Positions 10,856-21,055 of a stretch of 64,000 bases of DNA are shown here, one piece after another. Positions within the stretch are counted from its first letter, which is position 1. Each line of letters opens with the position of its first letter. Below the pieces are notes generated by a model, which saw nothing but the letters and a program-made list of their open reading frames with translations, ran no database searches and had not been told where the DNA came from. Location of the stretch: contig JAAWOE010000004.1 in NCBI GenBank assembly GCA_022799315.1, forward strand, positions 25,018 to 89,017, read 5' to 3'. Made by a program: the position numbers and the translations under genes. This stretch comes from Clostridia bacterium (GTDB taxonomy: Bacteria > Bacillota > Clostridia > TANB77 > CAG-508).

Positions 10856-11039
10856 TTTCTTCATTTTTTCCTGCCATAACTTTTTTTCCATCATAGTATC
10901 CACAGTTTGAACAAGCGGTATGTTGCATAACTGGTTCGTGGCAATGTGGACATTCTGCAAAGTTAGGTTTTTCTAATTTCCATGTTGATCTTTTTAATCC
11001 TGTTCTTGCTTTAGACCATCTTCTTTTTGGTTGTGCCAT
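10848..11039 (-). CDS. rpmF: 50S ribosomal protein bL32
   Basis: A 63-residue ribosomal protein starting MAQPKRRWSKARTG. It carries the four-cysteine zinc ribbon (CPHC, then CSNC), so it is the zinc-dependent form. The AGGAGG site is well placed. It stands alone here, without the yceD-like gene that often precedes it. Confidence 0.97.
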   Translation of the reverse strand: MAQPKRRWSKARTGLKRSTWKLEKPNFAECPHCHEPVMQHTACSNCGYYDGKKVMAGKNEENN

Positions 11040-11222
11040 TTTAATTCCCTCCTCGTCATAATTGATATGTATATATCTTTTAAATTTTTAGCGTTTTTTA
11101 AGTCACTATAAGAGTATACTAATTTTTAACAAATTTGTCAAGAGATAGCTTTGCTTTTTATTAAAATTTATTGAAAAAAATATAGAATATTGATATAATG
11201 TGAAAAAACAGAGGGTGATATT

Positions 11223-11726
11223 ATGGAAGAAAATAAAAGAGTAGATAAAATTAATTACTATTTAGATATTGCTGAAGCGGTTTCTGGTAGAGGAACATGT
11301 CTTCGTAAAAACTTTGGGTGTATTATTGTAAAAAATGATGAGATAATTTCAACAGGATATACTGGTGCACCACGTGGAAGAGTGAATTGTATAGATTTAG
11401 GTTATTGTACTAAAAAAGAAAAATTTCCAAACATTCATCATGGAGGGTATGATGCTTGTAGAAGCGTACACGCAGAACAAAACGCTATGCTTAGTGCACC
11501 AAGAAAAGATATGATAGGTGCAACAATGTACTTAGTAGGAAAAAGAGTAGATACAGGAGAATATGAGCCAGGTGCAAATTCTTGCCAAATGTGTAGAAAA
11601 ATGATTATTAATGCAGGAATTAAAGAAGTTATTATTCGTGGAGCTACAAAAAATGAATATCTAGTAGTTGATGTTGAAGAATGGGTTAAAAATGATGATT
11701 TATTAGAAGGAAGAAATACATATTAA
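11223..11726 (+). CDS. dCMP deaminase family protein (ComEB-type)
   Basis: Deaminates dCMP to dUMP for dTTP synthesis. The 167-residue protein has the zinc motif HAEQNA (residues about 81-86, His ligand and catalytic Glu) and the second ligand pair in SCQMCRKMIINAGI. TGYTGAPRG is the substrate-loop signature. Four further cysteines/histidines near residues 60-80 fit the second zinc site of many dCMP deaminases. The next gene starts 12 nt later, so the two are probably co-transcribed. Confidence 0.92.
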   Translation: MEENKRVDKINYYLDIAEAVSGRGTCLRKNFGCIIVKNDEIISTGYTGAPRGRVNCIDLGYCTKKEKFPNIHHGGYDACRSVHAEQNAMLSAPRKDMIGATMYLVGKRVDTGEYEPGANSCQMCRKMIINAGIKEVIIRGATKNEYLVVDVEEWVKNDDLLEGRNTY

Positions 11727-11738
11727 AAGGAGTATTGT

Positions 11739-13445
11739 ATGAAAAAATATGTAAAACTAATATTAAACAATAAAAAACTATTAAGTTATCTTATTATTCT
11801 ATTTATTAGTATTTTTGCATGCGTTCCGTTATTCTCTAAGAATATGGACATTGCAAGAGATGACGGTATTCAGCATATATGTAGATTAATTGGGAATTTT
11901 AATACATTAAAAGAAGGTAATTTATTTCCTGTTATTATGTCAGATTTCTGTAATGGATTTGGTTATTCATGGAATATATTTTATAGTCCATTAACAGCGT
12001 TCTTACCACTAATATTTAAAATATTTTGTGCTTCTTTTGTAACATGTTTAAAATTGTTTATGTTCTTTACAATGTTATTATCTGGAATATTTATGTATAA
12101 ATTAGTATATAAAATATCTAAAAGTCATAAAGCAGGACTGATATCTGCTATTGTTTATATATGTGCACCATATCACTTAACAGATCTTTACAGCAGGATT
12201 GCAATTGCAGAACTTGCATCATTTGTATTTTTACCAATAGTATTTATTGGGATGTATGATTTGTTTTATAAAAATACCAAGCAAACCTATTTTATTGCAA
12301 TCGGAGCAATAGGACTTATATTATCGCATAATGTAATAGCTGTATATACTGCAGTATTTTGCTTTATATACTTACTTATAAATTATAAAAAATTAAACAA
12401 TAAAAATATAATTAAATCAATACTAATAAATATAGCCATAATTTTGTTATGCACAAGTTTTTATTGGTTGCCGCTATTAGAACATTATCTTGCGACAAGT
12501 TACGAAGTGTTTTTACCAGAAAGAATGTTTAAAAACAATACTTTAATAGGTTCAAAATTATCATTAATGGATTTCTTTATAACCAAACCATATAATATGA
12601 ATTTTCATATTGGTATACCAATTATGATTGGAATAATTTTAGCACTTATTTATAGAAAAAAGATTAAAATTAGATACAGAAAAACAATCATAATGTTTCT
12701 AATATTTGGACTTACTAGTATAGTCATGAGTTCAAAATTATTCCCGTTTGAATATTTACCAAGTTCTCTAAAAATGATTCAGTTTGCTTGGAGAATGATG
12801 GAATTTGCAACTTTCTTCTTAAGCATAGTTTGTGGAATTGTAATAACAATGTTTATTAATGGCAATAGTAAAAAAGAAGCTCTTGTTACAATATTACTAA
12901 TTATATATATATCGATTGTAATAATAACATCAATGACAAGTGTAGAGATACCTTTTAATGAAGAAAATTACTTAAATCCACAACCTATTACATCTTCTAC
13001 TGGAAGAATACATGCAGGATGTGCTACTTTTGAATATTTACCACAAAAAGCTCTAAAAAATAGAACATATATAGAAACCAGAACAAATGATGTAATCGTA
13101 TTAGATGGTAATGTGGTTATAGAAGAAATACATAAAGAAAATACAAATTTAACTTTTAAAGTAAATGAGGTAGAAGAAAATACAAAACTAGAACTGCCAT
13201 ATATATTTTATTTAGGATACTCAGCAAAACTTGAAAGACAGGATGGAACAAATGAGAGCTTAAAAATAGAAGAATCAGATAATGGATTTTGTATGCTTAC
13301 ACTAACAAATGTAACTGAAGGAAAAATATCAGTTTCTTATACTGGTACTAATTTAATGAAGATTACATATGCTTTAACATTATTAGGTGTTGCAGGATTA
13401 ATCCATTTCTATTGTAAAAAATCACATAAGAAAAAGGTTTATTAA
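11739..13445 (+). CDS. Polytopic membrane protein, PTPS-related / YfhO-like family
   Basis: A 568-residue protein with about 11 transmembrane segments. It has an early conserved loop DGIQHICRLIGNF, then NGFGYSWNIFYSPL, typical of the 6-pyruvoyl-tetrahydropterin synthase-related membrane domain and of GT-C-like proteins. A soluble beta-rich C-terminal region (about residues 400-540) precedes the last membrane helix. Such proteins are thought to move or transfer lipid-linked sugars, but no substrate can be read here. It is downstream of the dCMP deaminase in the same operon. Confidence 0.8.
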   Translation: MKKYVKLILNNKKLLSYLIILFISIFACVPLFSKNMDIARDDGIQHICRLIGNFNTLKEGNLFPVIMSDFCNGFGYSWNIFYSPLTAFLPLIFKIFCASFVTCLKLFMFFTMLLSGIFMYKLVYKISKSHKAGLISAIVYICAPYHLTDLYSRIAIAELASFVFLPIVFIGMYDLFYKNTKQTYFIAIGAIGLILSHNVIAVYTAVFCFIYLLINYKKLNNKNIIKSILINIAIILLCTSFYWLPLLEHYLATSYEVFLPERMFKNNTLIGSKLSLMDFFITKPYNMNFHIGIPIMIGIILALIYRKKIKIRYRKTIIMFLIFGLTSIVMSSKLFPFEYLPSSLKMIQFAWRMMEFATFFLSIVCGIVITMFINGNSKKEALVTILLIIYISIVIITSMTSVEIPFNEENYLNPQPITSSTGRIHAGCATFEYLPQKALKNRTYIETRTNDVIVLDGNVVIEEIHKENTNLTFKVNEVEENTKLELPYIFYLGYSAKLERQDGTNESLKIEESDNGFCMLTLTNVTEGKISVSYTGTNLMKITYALTLLGVAGLIHFYCKKSHKKKVY

Positions 13446-13518
13446 ATTTGTATTACATTAATTGACTATATTTCATAAATAGTATAGAATAACACATATA
13501 GAAAATGAGGTGAAGAAA

Positions 13519-14848
13519 ATGGCAAAACCAACAGTTGCAATTGTTGGAAGACCAAATGTAGGAAAGTCAACTTTTTTTAATTATATAATAGGAGAACGTT
13601 TATCCATTGTAGAGGACAAACCAGGAGTTACAAGAGATAGAGTTTATGCTGAATGTAACTGGAGAGGAAGAGATTTTACAGTTATAGATACAGGACGGAA
13701 TAGAGATTGGCTCGGAAGACTTTATTACAGAAGAAATTGCAAACCAAGCAAACATTGCAATAAACTTAGCAGATGTTATTATCTTTTTAACAGATATTAA
13801 ACAAGGCGTAACTGAAGTAGATAAAGATATTGCTCTAATTTTAAAAAGAGCTAATAAACCAGTTGTATTAGTTTGCAACAAAGCTGATAATTACGGTAAA
13901 ACATCTGATGATATATATGAGTTTTATAATTTAGGTTTAGGAGAACCATATCCACTTTCAGCAACTAATGCAATAGGAATAGGAGATATATTAGATGTAG
14001 TATATGAAAACTTTCCTGAAAAAGATGAAGACGAAGAAGATGATGAAACTATTAAGGTTGCAATTATAGGAAAACCAAATGTTGGAAAATCATCATTAGT
14101 TAATAAAATATTAGGAGAAGAAAGAGTAATTGTAAGTAATATTGCAGGAACAACAAGAGATGCAATTGACTCATCTTTTGAAAATGAATTTGGTAAATAT
14201 ATATTTATAGATACAGCAGGAATTAGAAGAAAAAGCAAAGTTAATGAATCAATTGAAAAATTTAGTGTTATGAGGACACTTCTTGCAATAGAAAGAGCAG
14301 ATGTGTGCCTAATGATGATAGATGCAACAGAAGGTGTAACAGACCAAGATGCAAAAATTGCAGGAGAGGCACATGAAGCAGGAAAAGGTATAATACTAGT
14401 AATAAATAAATGGGATGCAGTTGAAAAAGATACATATACAATAGAACAATTTAAGAAAGACGTATATAACAAACTATCTTATTTAACATATGCGCCAATT
14501 ATGTTTATTTCAGCAAAAACAGGACAAAGAGTAAATAAATTGTATGAAACAATAAATAATGTAGCAAGTCAAAATGCTTTAAGAGTAACAACAGGAATGT
14601 TAAACCAAGTTTTAAATGAAGCAATAGCTATTGTACAACCACCAACAGATAAAGGAAAACGTTTAAAAATTTATTATATGACGCAAGCTACAACAAAGCC
14701 ACCAACATTTGTTGTGTTTGTAAATAATAAGGAATTATTCCATTTTTCGTATGAACGTTATTTAGTAAATCAATTAAGAAAAGAATTTGGATTAGTTGGA
14801 ACACCAATAAGAATGATTGTAAGAGAGAAAGGAGAAAATGCAGAATGA
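13519..14848 (+). CDS. der: Ribosome-assembly GTPase Der (EngA), read through a +1 shift
   Basis: Double-GTPase needed for 50S maturation. The first G domain has GRPNVGKST (G1) and DTG (G3); the second has [19 protein letters not shown] and NKWD; the KH-like domain ends the protein. The start is ATG 13519, with GAGGTG upstream. The G3 motif is interrupted: GGA-CGG-AAT. Skipping the C at 13696 gives the canonical DTGGIE and the frame then runs open to 14848 (442 residues, normal length). Der is essential in bacteria studied, so a dead copy is unlikely. The next gene overlaps by ATGA. Confidence 0.92.
13696..13698 (+). other. CGG +1 recoding site in der
   Basis: In-frame CGG followed by A inside the G3 motif. 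Skipping C restores DTG-G-I-E. Confidence 0.85.
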
Positions 14849-15090
14849 ACGAATTAAAAGTAAATGGAATATATAAGCATTTTAAAGGTGATTATTATTT
14901 GGTAGAAGATATTTGTATACATAGTGAAACTAAAGAGAAATACGTATTATATAGAGCTTTGTATGGCGATACGGGTTTATATATAAGACCATATGATATG
15001 TTCTTATCTGAAGTAGATCATGCAAAATATCCAAATGTAGAACAAAAATATAGATTTGAGCTACAAAATATAGAATCTAAAAACAAATAG
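14845..15090 (+). CDS. DUF1653 family protein
   Basis: An 81-residue protein with the DUF1653 pattern: G-x-YKHFKGDYYLVEDI, HSETKEKYVLYRALYGD, then RPYDMFLSEVD. The molecular role is not known. Its ATG overlaps the der stop (ATGA), so it is translationally coupled to der. plsY follows 12 nt later. Confidence 0.88.
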   Translation: MNELKVNGIYKHFKGDYYLVEDICIHSETKEKYVLYRALYGDTGLYIRPYDMFLSEVDHAKYPNVEQKYRFELQNIESKNK

Positions 15091-15102
15091 GAGGTATTAA
15101 AA

Positions 15103-15729
15103 ATGGCATATTATATTGTTATAGCAATTATTGCATATCTAATTGGAAGTATTAGTTTTTCAGTTATCATTAGTAAAAAAATGGCAGGATTTGATGTAAG
15201 AGAAAAGGGAAGTGGAAACGCTGGATCAACAAACGTTTTAAGAAGCGTTGGAAAAAAAGCTGCAGCCATTACTTTAGTATGTGATATTTTAAAAGGAGTA
15301 GTAGCAATTTTAATTGCAGTAATATTAGGAAATATTGTAAAAGAGTTAAACGGAGCATTACTTGTTCAAGTAGCATCTATTGCAGTAGTAATAGGACATA
15401 CCTTTCCAATATTCTTTGGATTTAAAGGAGGAAAAGGAGTAGCAACTTCACTTGGAGTATTATTACTAATCAATTGGCAAATAGGGTTAATTTGCTTAGT
15501 ATTTGCACTAGTAATTATGGCATTAACAAGAATGGTTTCAGCAGGTTCAGTATTAGCTGCAATACTATTCCCAGTTCTTACACTATTTATTGGGCAAGAA
15601 CACTTTATAGTTTCTGGGAATTATTTTGTTTTTAGTGTTATTATGGCATTAATTGTTGCGTTTAATCATAGAACTAATATTAGTAGAATTTTAAGTGGAA
15701 CAGAAAATAAATTATCATTTAAAAAATAG
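15103..15729 (+). CDS. plsY: Glycerol-3-phosphate acyltransferase PlsY
   Basis: Transfers acyl from acyl-phosphate to glycerol-3-phosphate, the first step of phospholipid synthesis. The 208-residue protein has about five membrane segments with the family signatures GSGNAGSTNVLR, GHTFPIFFGFKGGKGVAT and the C-terminal FNHRTNI-RI motif. It lies directly before gpsA, which makes its substrate, a common pairing. Confidence 0.95.
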   Translation: MAYYIVIAIIAYLIGSISFSVIISKKMAGFDVREKGSGNAGSTNVLRSVGKKAAAITLVCDILKGVVAILIAVILGNIVKELNGALLVQVASIAVVIGHTFPIFFGFKGGKGVATSLGVLLLINWQIGLICLVFALVIMALTRMVSAGSVLAAILFPVLTLFIGQEHFIVSGNYFVFSVIMALIVAFNHRTNISRILSGTENKLSFKK

Positions 15730-15763
15730 GTATTATTTTATATAAAAGAAAAGGAGACAAAAC

Positions 15764-16747
15764 ATGAAAAAAATAGCAGTTATTGGAAGCGGAAGTTGGG
15801 GAGTAGCACTTTCTATGCATTTAGCAAGTATGGGACATATTGTTAAAATATGGTCATTTGCAGAAGAAGAAGCAAACCTAATAAATAAAGAAAGAAAATG
15901 CGTATTTTTACCAGAAATAACAATACCTGAAAACATTACGTGTTACACAAATTTTGAAGAAGCATTAGAAGACACAGATCTTATAATACATGTAACACCT
16001 TCTAAATTTGTTCGTAATATTATAAAGCAATACAAACATCTTGTAAAAGAACAACCAATTGTAATGTGTGCAAAAGGATTTGAAAGAGAAACTTTAAATT
16101 CATTAGACGAAATTATTGAAGAAGAATTACCAAATCATCCATATGCAGTACTTTCTGGACCAAGCCATGCAGAAGAAGTATCAAAACAAATACCAACAGC
16201 AATGGTGGTAGCGGCAAAAGATGAAACTTTACAAGAAGAAGTTCGTTCAACTTTTATGAATGAAAAAATGAGAATATATACTTCTTTTGATATAAAGGGA
16301 GTTGAGCTTGGAGGAGCTTTAAAAAATATTATAGCTTTCTGTGCAGGAATTGCAGCAGAACTTGGATTAGGAGACAATTCATTTGCAGCACTTATTACAA
16401 GAGGATTAACAGAGATTAGTCGTTTAGGTGTAAAAATGGGGGGAAAACAAGACACTTTTTATGGATTAACAGGTCTTGGTGATTTAATAGTTACATGTTT
16501 AAGTGAACATAGCAGAAATAGAAGAGCAGGAAAATTAATTGGTGCAGGAAAAACAATTGAAGAAACAAGGCAAATTGTTGGAATGACAATTGAAAGTATA
16601 GATAATATAGAAGTTGCTTATGAATTATCTAAAATCTATAATGTAGATATGCCAATTGTACATGCAGTTTATGATGTTTTATATAATGGGCTAGATCCAA
16701 AAGTAGCAGTTACAATGCTTATGACACGTGATAAAAAAAGCGAATAA
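15764..16747 (+). CDS. gpsA: NAD(P)-dependent glycerol-3-phosphate dehydrogenase
   Basis: Reduces dihydroxyacetone phosphate to sn-glycerol-3-phosphate for PlsY. The 327-residue protein has an N-terminal dinucleotide fold GSGSWGVAL, then SGPSHAEEV, the catalytic-Lys region GGALKNIIAFCAGI and TGLGDLIVTC. SD AAAGGAG precedes ATG. Length and motifs are normal. Confidence 0.96.
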   Translation: MKKIAVIGSGSWGVALSMHLASMGHIVKIWSFAEEEANLINKERKCVFLPEITIPENITCYTNFEEALEDTDLIIHVTPSKFVRNIIKQYKHLVKEQPIVMCAKGFERETLNSLDEIIEEELPNHPYAVLSGPSHAEEVSKQIPTAMVVAAKDETLQEEVRSTFMNEKMRIYTSFDIKGVELGGALKNIIAFCAGIAAELGLGDNSFAALITRGLTEISRLGVKMGGKQDTFYGLTGLGDLIVTCLSEHSRNRRAGKLIGAGKTIEETRQIVGMTIESIDNIEVAYELSKIYNVDMPIVHAVYDVLYNGLDPKVAVTMLMTRDKKSE

Positions 16748-16792
16748 AAAATAAAGAAATGATTATAATACTTAAAAACGGAGGTATTATAT

Positions 16793-17260
16793 ATGGATTT
16801 TTTTGACAAATTGGGTAAACAAGCAAGTAGAACTTATAAATATACAACTGAAAAAACATCAAAAATAGCAAGAGAAGCAAAATTAAGAATGCAGATGAAT
16901 GAACATAAAGGACAAATTGAAGAACTATATGAAAAAATAGGAAAAAGAATGTATGAAAATCATATAAGCACTGATGAAATAGATGTTGATATTGAAAAAG
17001 AAGTAGAAGAATATTTTATTAGAATTGATGAGATATGTGATAGGATTGAAGAAGAAAGAAAAGAAATATTAACATTAAAAGAGAAAAAGCAATGTCCAAA
17101 TTGTTTTTGCGAAATAGAATTAGATTATAATTATTGTCCTAATTGTGGTGATGAACAAAAAAGTAATAATTATGAGGAATTCTATAATCTAAAAGAAGAT
17201 ACAAAAAAGGACGAAAAGACAGAACAAGATAATGACAAAAAGATAGATTTAAATAATTAA
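16793..17260 (+). CDS. Coiled-coil protein with C-terminal zinc ribbon
   Basis: A 155-residue protein. Residues 1-95 are charged and helical, likely coiled coil. A zinc ribbon follows (CPNCFCEIELDYNYCPNCG), then an acidic/basic tail. Such proteins are frequent in Clostridia without assigned function. It may be co-transcribed with gpsA (45 nt gap) and ends at a strong terminator. Confidence 0.75.
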   Translation: MDFFDKLGKQASRTYKYTTEKTSKIAREAKLRMQMNEHKGQIEELYEKIGKRMYENHISTDEIDVDIEKEVEEYFIRIDEICDRIEEERKEILTLKEKKQCPNCFCEIELDYNYCPNCGDEQKSNNYEEFYNLKEDTKKDEKTEQDNDKKIDLNN

Positions 17261-17263
17261 AAT

Positions 17264-17301
17264 AAAAAATATCCGTTTCAAGTTTGAAACGGATATTTTT
17301 T
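17264..17301. terminator. Strong terminator
   Basis: An 18-bp perfect stem (AAAAAATATCCGTTTCAA and its complement) with a 2-nt loop, flanked by A and T runs. Confidence 0.9.
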
Positions 17302-17318
17302 AATATAGGAGTAATGAT

Positions 17319-17756
17319 ATGAAAACAGTTATACAAAGAGTAACAAATGCAAATGTAAAAGTAGATAATGAAATAGTAGGAGAAATTAAACAAGGACTTG
17401 TTGTTTTACTTGCTATTTCTGATAAAGATGAGGAAAAAGACGTAGAAAAAATGGCAAGCAGAATTGTGAACTTACGAATTTTTAGCGATAATAATGGCAA
17501 AATGAATTTATCTATTAAAGATATAAACGGCGAACTTTTGGTTATATCTCAGTTCACTTTATATGCTGATTGCTCAAAGGGAAATAGACCAAGTTTTAGT
17601 AACGCAGGAAAACCTGAACATGCAAATAAGCTATATGAGTACTTTATAAAAACATCTAAAGAACTGGGAATGCATACAGAACATGGGGTTTTTGGAGCTG
17701 ATATGAAGGTGTCTTTAACAAATGATGGACCAGTAACTATAGAATTAGAAAATTAA
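17319..17756 (+). CDS. dtd: D-aminoacyl-tRNA deacylase Dtd
   Basis: Clears D-amino acids (and Gly mischarged on tRNA-Ala). The 145-residue protein has the catalytic SQFTLYAD motif and the cross-subunit Gly-Pro hairpin NDGPVT near the C-terminus. Full length. It converges on the next gene and overlaps its stop by 4 nt. Confidence 0.95.
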   Translation: MKTVIQRVTNANVKVDNEIVGEIKQGLVVLLAISDKDEEKDVEKMASRIVNLRIFSDNNGKMNLSIKDINGELLVISQFTLYADCSKGNRPSFSNAGKPEHANKLYEYFIKTSKELGMHTEHGVFGADMKVSLTNDGPVTIELEN

Positions 17757-18034
17757 TAAGGATAACGTTCATACAAGTAACGAATAATGCTGTCAGCATT
17801 ATCGTTACTTACATTTAAAAAGGCTCCTTCATCAAGACTAATCCACATATTAATTTTATATTTATCACTGTTATCAATAAATGTACCAATAATATCTGCA
17901 ATTTCAATTGAATTTTCATATTTATTTTCCCATTTCAAATCATTTTCTAATTTAATTTCTTTATTATAAAACTTAGATAAAAATTTACTTATTTCACCAC
18001 TTTCTTTACTATATAAATTAACTACAGTATGCAT
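17753..18034 (-). CDS. Small protein of unknown function
   Basis: A 93-residue protein with no membrane segment that I do not recognise. It ends RYLYERYPY. It is convergent with dtd with overlapping stop codons. Codon use is like the host genes, and AAGGAG precedes its ATG. Confidence 0.7.
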   Translation of the reverse strand: MHTVVNLYSKESGEISKFLSKFYNKEIKLENDLKWENKYENSIEIADIIGTFIDNSDKYKINMWISLDEGAFLNVSNDNADSIIRYLYERYPY

Positions 18035-18169
18035 ATTAAAATCTCCTTACAAATTTATTTATGTAATTATAGTTTTATTTGTTTTACAAAAATAGTATTT
18101 GTTTTTTCAAATTATCTATACAAAGAATAAAAGGTAATTTTTATGGAATAATAGTTTGTAGGTGATTTT

Positions 18170-19063
18170 ATGAATAAAACAATAACAAAAAGTATTTCTA
18201 TTTTTATATTGCTAATTTTAACAGTAATGCTAACTGGATGTAGCAAAAATGAAGATGAAGAAACCTTAAAACAAAAAATAGCAAGTGAAATTAAATATTT
18301 AGATATTCAATTGATAAACATGCTAAATCAAGCAAATGGAATTTCTTTTGAAAACTATATTGTAGAAGCACAAGAGGTTAAAAAAGAAGATGTAAAAAGT
18401 TCTAGTAAAGAAAGCGATTTATCAACTAAACAAGGAAATAATGGTAAGCAAGAAGGGGGTTCTGAGGAATCTCAAGAAGAAGGTAGCCAAGGTTCTAGCA
18501 AAAATATACAATATAAAATGGTTGGTAACGAAATTTTATTACAAAACAAAGATACAGATTGGCAGCTTTTAAAAGCCAATATTGAAAAATTATATTCTAC
18601 ATGGTCTACAGTTGTTCTTGATTTATATAAAATTAATGTTAATGCACAAAATATATTAGGATTTAATGCCGATTTGGATATGGCAACTCAAGCAATAAAA
18701 AATGAAAATAAGCAAGAGACACTAAGTGCTGTTGCAAAACTGTATTCATATATACCAATATATTCTACAGATGTAGCTAAAGAAAATCAAATAAATAATA
18801 TTTACAACACAAAAATGAATATATTAAATGCTTGTGTACAACTTGAAAAAGGGAATTTTTCAGAGGTAAAAAACCAGTTACTAAGCGCAGAACAATCGTT
18901 TTTGCCGATTATAAATAATATGAATTCTAATGAAAATAATGAAGTAAATATAAACAAGTCATATATTTTGATAAAAGATTTACAAAATTCTAGCAATAAT
19001 ACAGATAAGGATATCTTTTATATAAAATATAAAAACTTAATAGAACAATTAAATATTTTATAA
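18170..19063 (+). CDS. Putative lipoprotein
   Basis: A 297-residue exported protein. The N-terminal signal (residues 1-21) ends in the lipobox LTGC, so it should be anchored to the membrane through Cys. A low-complexity Ser/Gly/Glu linker (about residues 70-105) separates a short N-terminal part from a helical C-terminal domain. I do not recognise the domain. rnpB follows. Confidence 0.8.
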   Translation: MNKTITKSISIFILLILTVMLTGCSKNEDEETLKQKIASEIKYLDIQLINMLNQANGISFENYIVEAQEVKKEDVKSSSKESDLSTKQGNNGKQEGGSEESQEEGSQGSSKNIQYKMVGNEILLQNKDTDWQLLKANIEKLYSTWSTVVLDLYKINVNAQNILGFNADLDMATQAIKNENKQETLSAVAKLYSYIPIYSTDVAKENQINNIYNTKMNILNACVQLEKGNFSEVKNQLLSAEQSFLPIINNMNSNENNEVNINKSYILIKDLQNSSNNTDKDIFYIKYKNLIEQLNIL

Positions 19064-19109
19064 TCATAATTCTTGAAAATAGTAAGATTTTATAGTATAA
19101 TATTTAAAG

Positions 19110-19561
19110 AGTAAATTAAATGGTCGCGTATAGCAAGGTCGAAAGACAGCGTATGAGGAAAGTCCGGGCTCCATAAGAGCAATGATGCTGGATAACGTCC
19201 AGTGAAGGTAACTTTAAGGAAAGTGCAACAGAAAATAACCGCCACGTCAAAGGGTTCCCGCAAAACACAGTTTTGTGGGAAAGAGGAAAGGCAACGTAAT
19301 TATATGCTAAACAAGTTTACTTGGTTTAGGTATAATGAAGTTTGCCTTGACGAGGTAAGGATGAAAAGGTAAGGTAAGAGCTTACCGCAAATATGGTGAC
19401 ATATTTGGTCAGTGTAAACCCCATCTGGAGCAACACCGTGTAATTCCAAGAAGGATAAGATGCTCTTTCAGCTTCTTGGTTATGGTGGCTTAAGTTCTAT
19501 AGTAATATAGAAAATAGATAAATGACCATTCACGACAGAACCCGGCTTACAGATTTACTTT
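19110..19561 (+). ncRNA. rnpB: RNase P RNA (class A)
   Basis: Catalytic RNA that matures tRNA 5' ends. Universal cores are visible: GAGGAAAGTCCGGGCTCC near the 5' end and ACGACAGAACCCGGCTTA near the 3' end. Class A features are GGATAACGTCCAGTGAAGG and AAACCCCATCTGGAGC. P1 can form between AGTAAAT (19110-19116) and ATTTACT (19553-19559), which sets the ends. A terminator follows. Confidence 0.95.
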
Positions 19562-19572
19562 TATATTATATG

Positions 19573-19604
19573 AAAACAGATAGGTAAAGCCTATCTGTTT
19601 TGTT
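19573..19604 (+). terminator. Terminator of rnpB
   Basis: AAACAGATAGG/CCTATCTGTTT stem with TAAAG loop and a T-rich tail. Confidence 0.88.
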
Positions 19605-19615
19605 ATTATATTACA

Positions 19616-19846
19616 TTAATGTTTTTTTGGAGGAGTATAGGTAATAATTTCTCCAATTTCGCAATTAATTGTTTTGCAAATTCGTGCAAGCAAATTTAAG
19701 TCTACTTTTTGCATATCATTATTACAATATTTTAGCAGTTGTTTGTAGTGAATTTGACCATTTCTTGATAAACTAGAACGACTAATATTATGCGTTTTTA
19801 AATATTCGTCAAGTCTTAAATCAATTTTTCCCCATTCTTCTTCCAT
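19616..19846 (-). CDS. Small Cro/CI-type HTH regulator
   Basis: A 76-residue DNA-binding protein of the YozG/Cro type: RLDEYLKTHNISRSSLSR, then KQLLKYCNND and LLARICKTINCEIGEI, the usual five-helix fold. It has no effector domain. It is divergent from no obvious target; its own promoter is not clear. Confidence 0.82.
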   Translation of the reverse strand: MEEEWGKIDLRLDEYLKTHNISRSSLSRNGQIHYKQLLKYCNNDMQKVDLNLLARICKTINCEIGEIITYTPPKKH

Positions 19847-19941
19847 ATATGCTCACCTCGTTAGAATATTATCATTTTTTATACTCTTAGACAATTAGGT
19901 GTAAACATAGTATATATAAACATATGACAAATTATGACATT

Positions 19942-20824
19942 TTATAACATATGTAAAATTAACTGCATATCTTGAGGAATGTCTGATTCCAAATTCATAT
20001 TCTTTTTACTTATTGGATGTATGAAAGAAACTTTACATGCGTGTAGAGCTTGTCTATTTATTAGATTTGATGTTATTCCGTATAAACTATCTCCAACAAT
20101 AGGGTGTCCAATATAAGCCATGTGAACTCTTATTTGATGTGTTCTACCTGTTTGTAGATACAGATAAATTAAAGAAATATCATCAAGCTCTTTAATGACT
20201 GAATATTGTGTAATAGCATAATCCCCCTTATTATCGACACATCTTTCAATTATACTATTTTCTTTTCTTGCAATAGGAGCATCTATAATTCCGATTTTTT
20301 TATTTAGTATACCTTCAACAATTGCAATATAGTATTTCTTAAAAATGTTAGTCTGCATTTGCTTTATTAAGCATTCTTGTATATATTCATTTTTTGCAAA
20401 AATAACAATTCCGAGAAGTATCTTTATCTAATCTGTTTACAGGACGTATTTTTTTATTTAGTCCAATTGAATCAAAATAGTATTTTACTCCATTAGACAA
20501 ACTATTCTTATAATGCAACATAGATGGGTGTACAGGTATTCCTGCCGATTTATTAACAATTAACATTGCATCATCTTCATAAATGATATTTAAAGGCATT
20601 TTAACAGGAACTATATTAGTACTATCTTCAATAAAATCTATAAAAACTTCAAGTATATCGCCAATTTTAATAGGATTATTTATAGAAACTATTTTACTGT
20701 TTAAAGTTATTTTTTTATTTTTCTTTAATTTTAAAATTAATCTACTAGACATAGAAAATTCTTCTTTTAAAACATGAGTAATTGATTCGTATTTATTATC
20801 ATTTATAATATAAGTTAATTTCAT
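19942..20824 (-). CDS. RluD-family 23S rRNA pseudouridine synthase, read through a +1 shift
   Basis: Isomerises uridines in rRNA. The N-terminal S4-like domain (RLILKLKKNKKITLN) is followed by the catalytic core VNRLDKDTSG with the catalytic Asp, then YLQTGRTHQIRVHMAYIGHPIVGDSLYG. The frame breaks inside the catalytic motif at TCT-CGG-AAT. Skipping C (20413) gives DTSGIVIFAKN and continues to 19942. The joined protein is 293 residues, normal for RluA/RluD members. The precise target uridine cannot be assigned. Confidence 0.9.
20411..20413 (-). other. CGG +1 recoding site in the rlu gene
   Basis: In-frame CGG followed by A, at the invariant TSG of the pseudouridine synthase motif. Confidence 0.85.
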
Positions 20825-21055
20825 AAGAACCTCCTAAAAGATATTATAGCAAGAAAAAAGTGTTGTTGCAATAATTATTAGAAGCATAAAAGGAAGTTGT
20901 TTACTAAAGCAAAATATTTCTAATGTTATAAAATGTATGGGGGGGATTGCTTGTCCGAAAAATTATAGAATGATTTGTAATAAATAATAAAAAACATCTT
21001 GTAGTTTTCTAGTTTTATTTATATAATGTCTTTAATGAAAAATAGGAGGAATAAT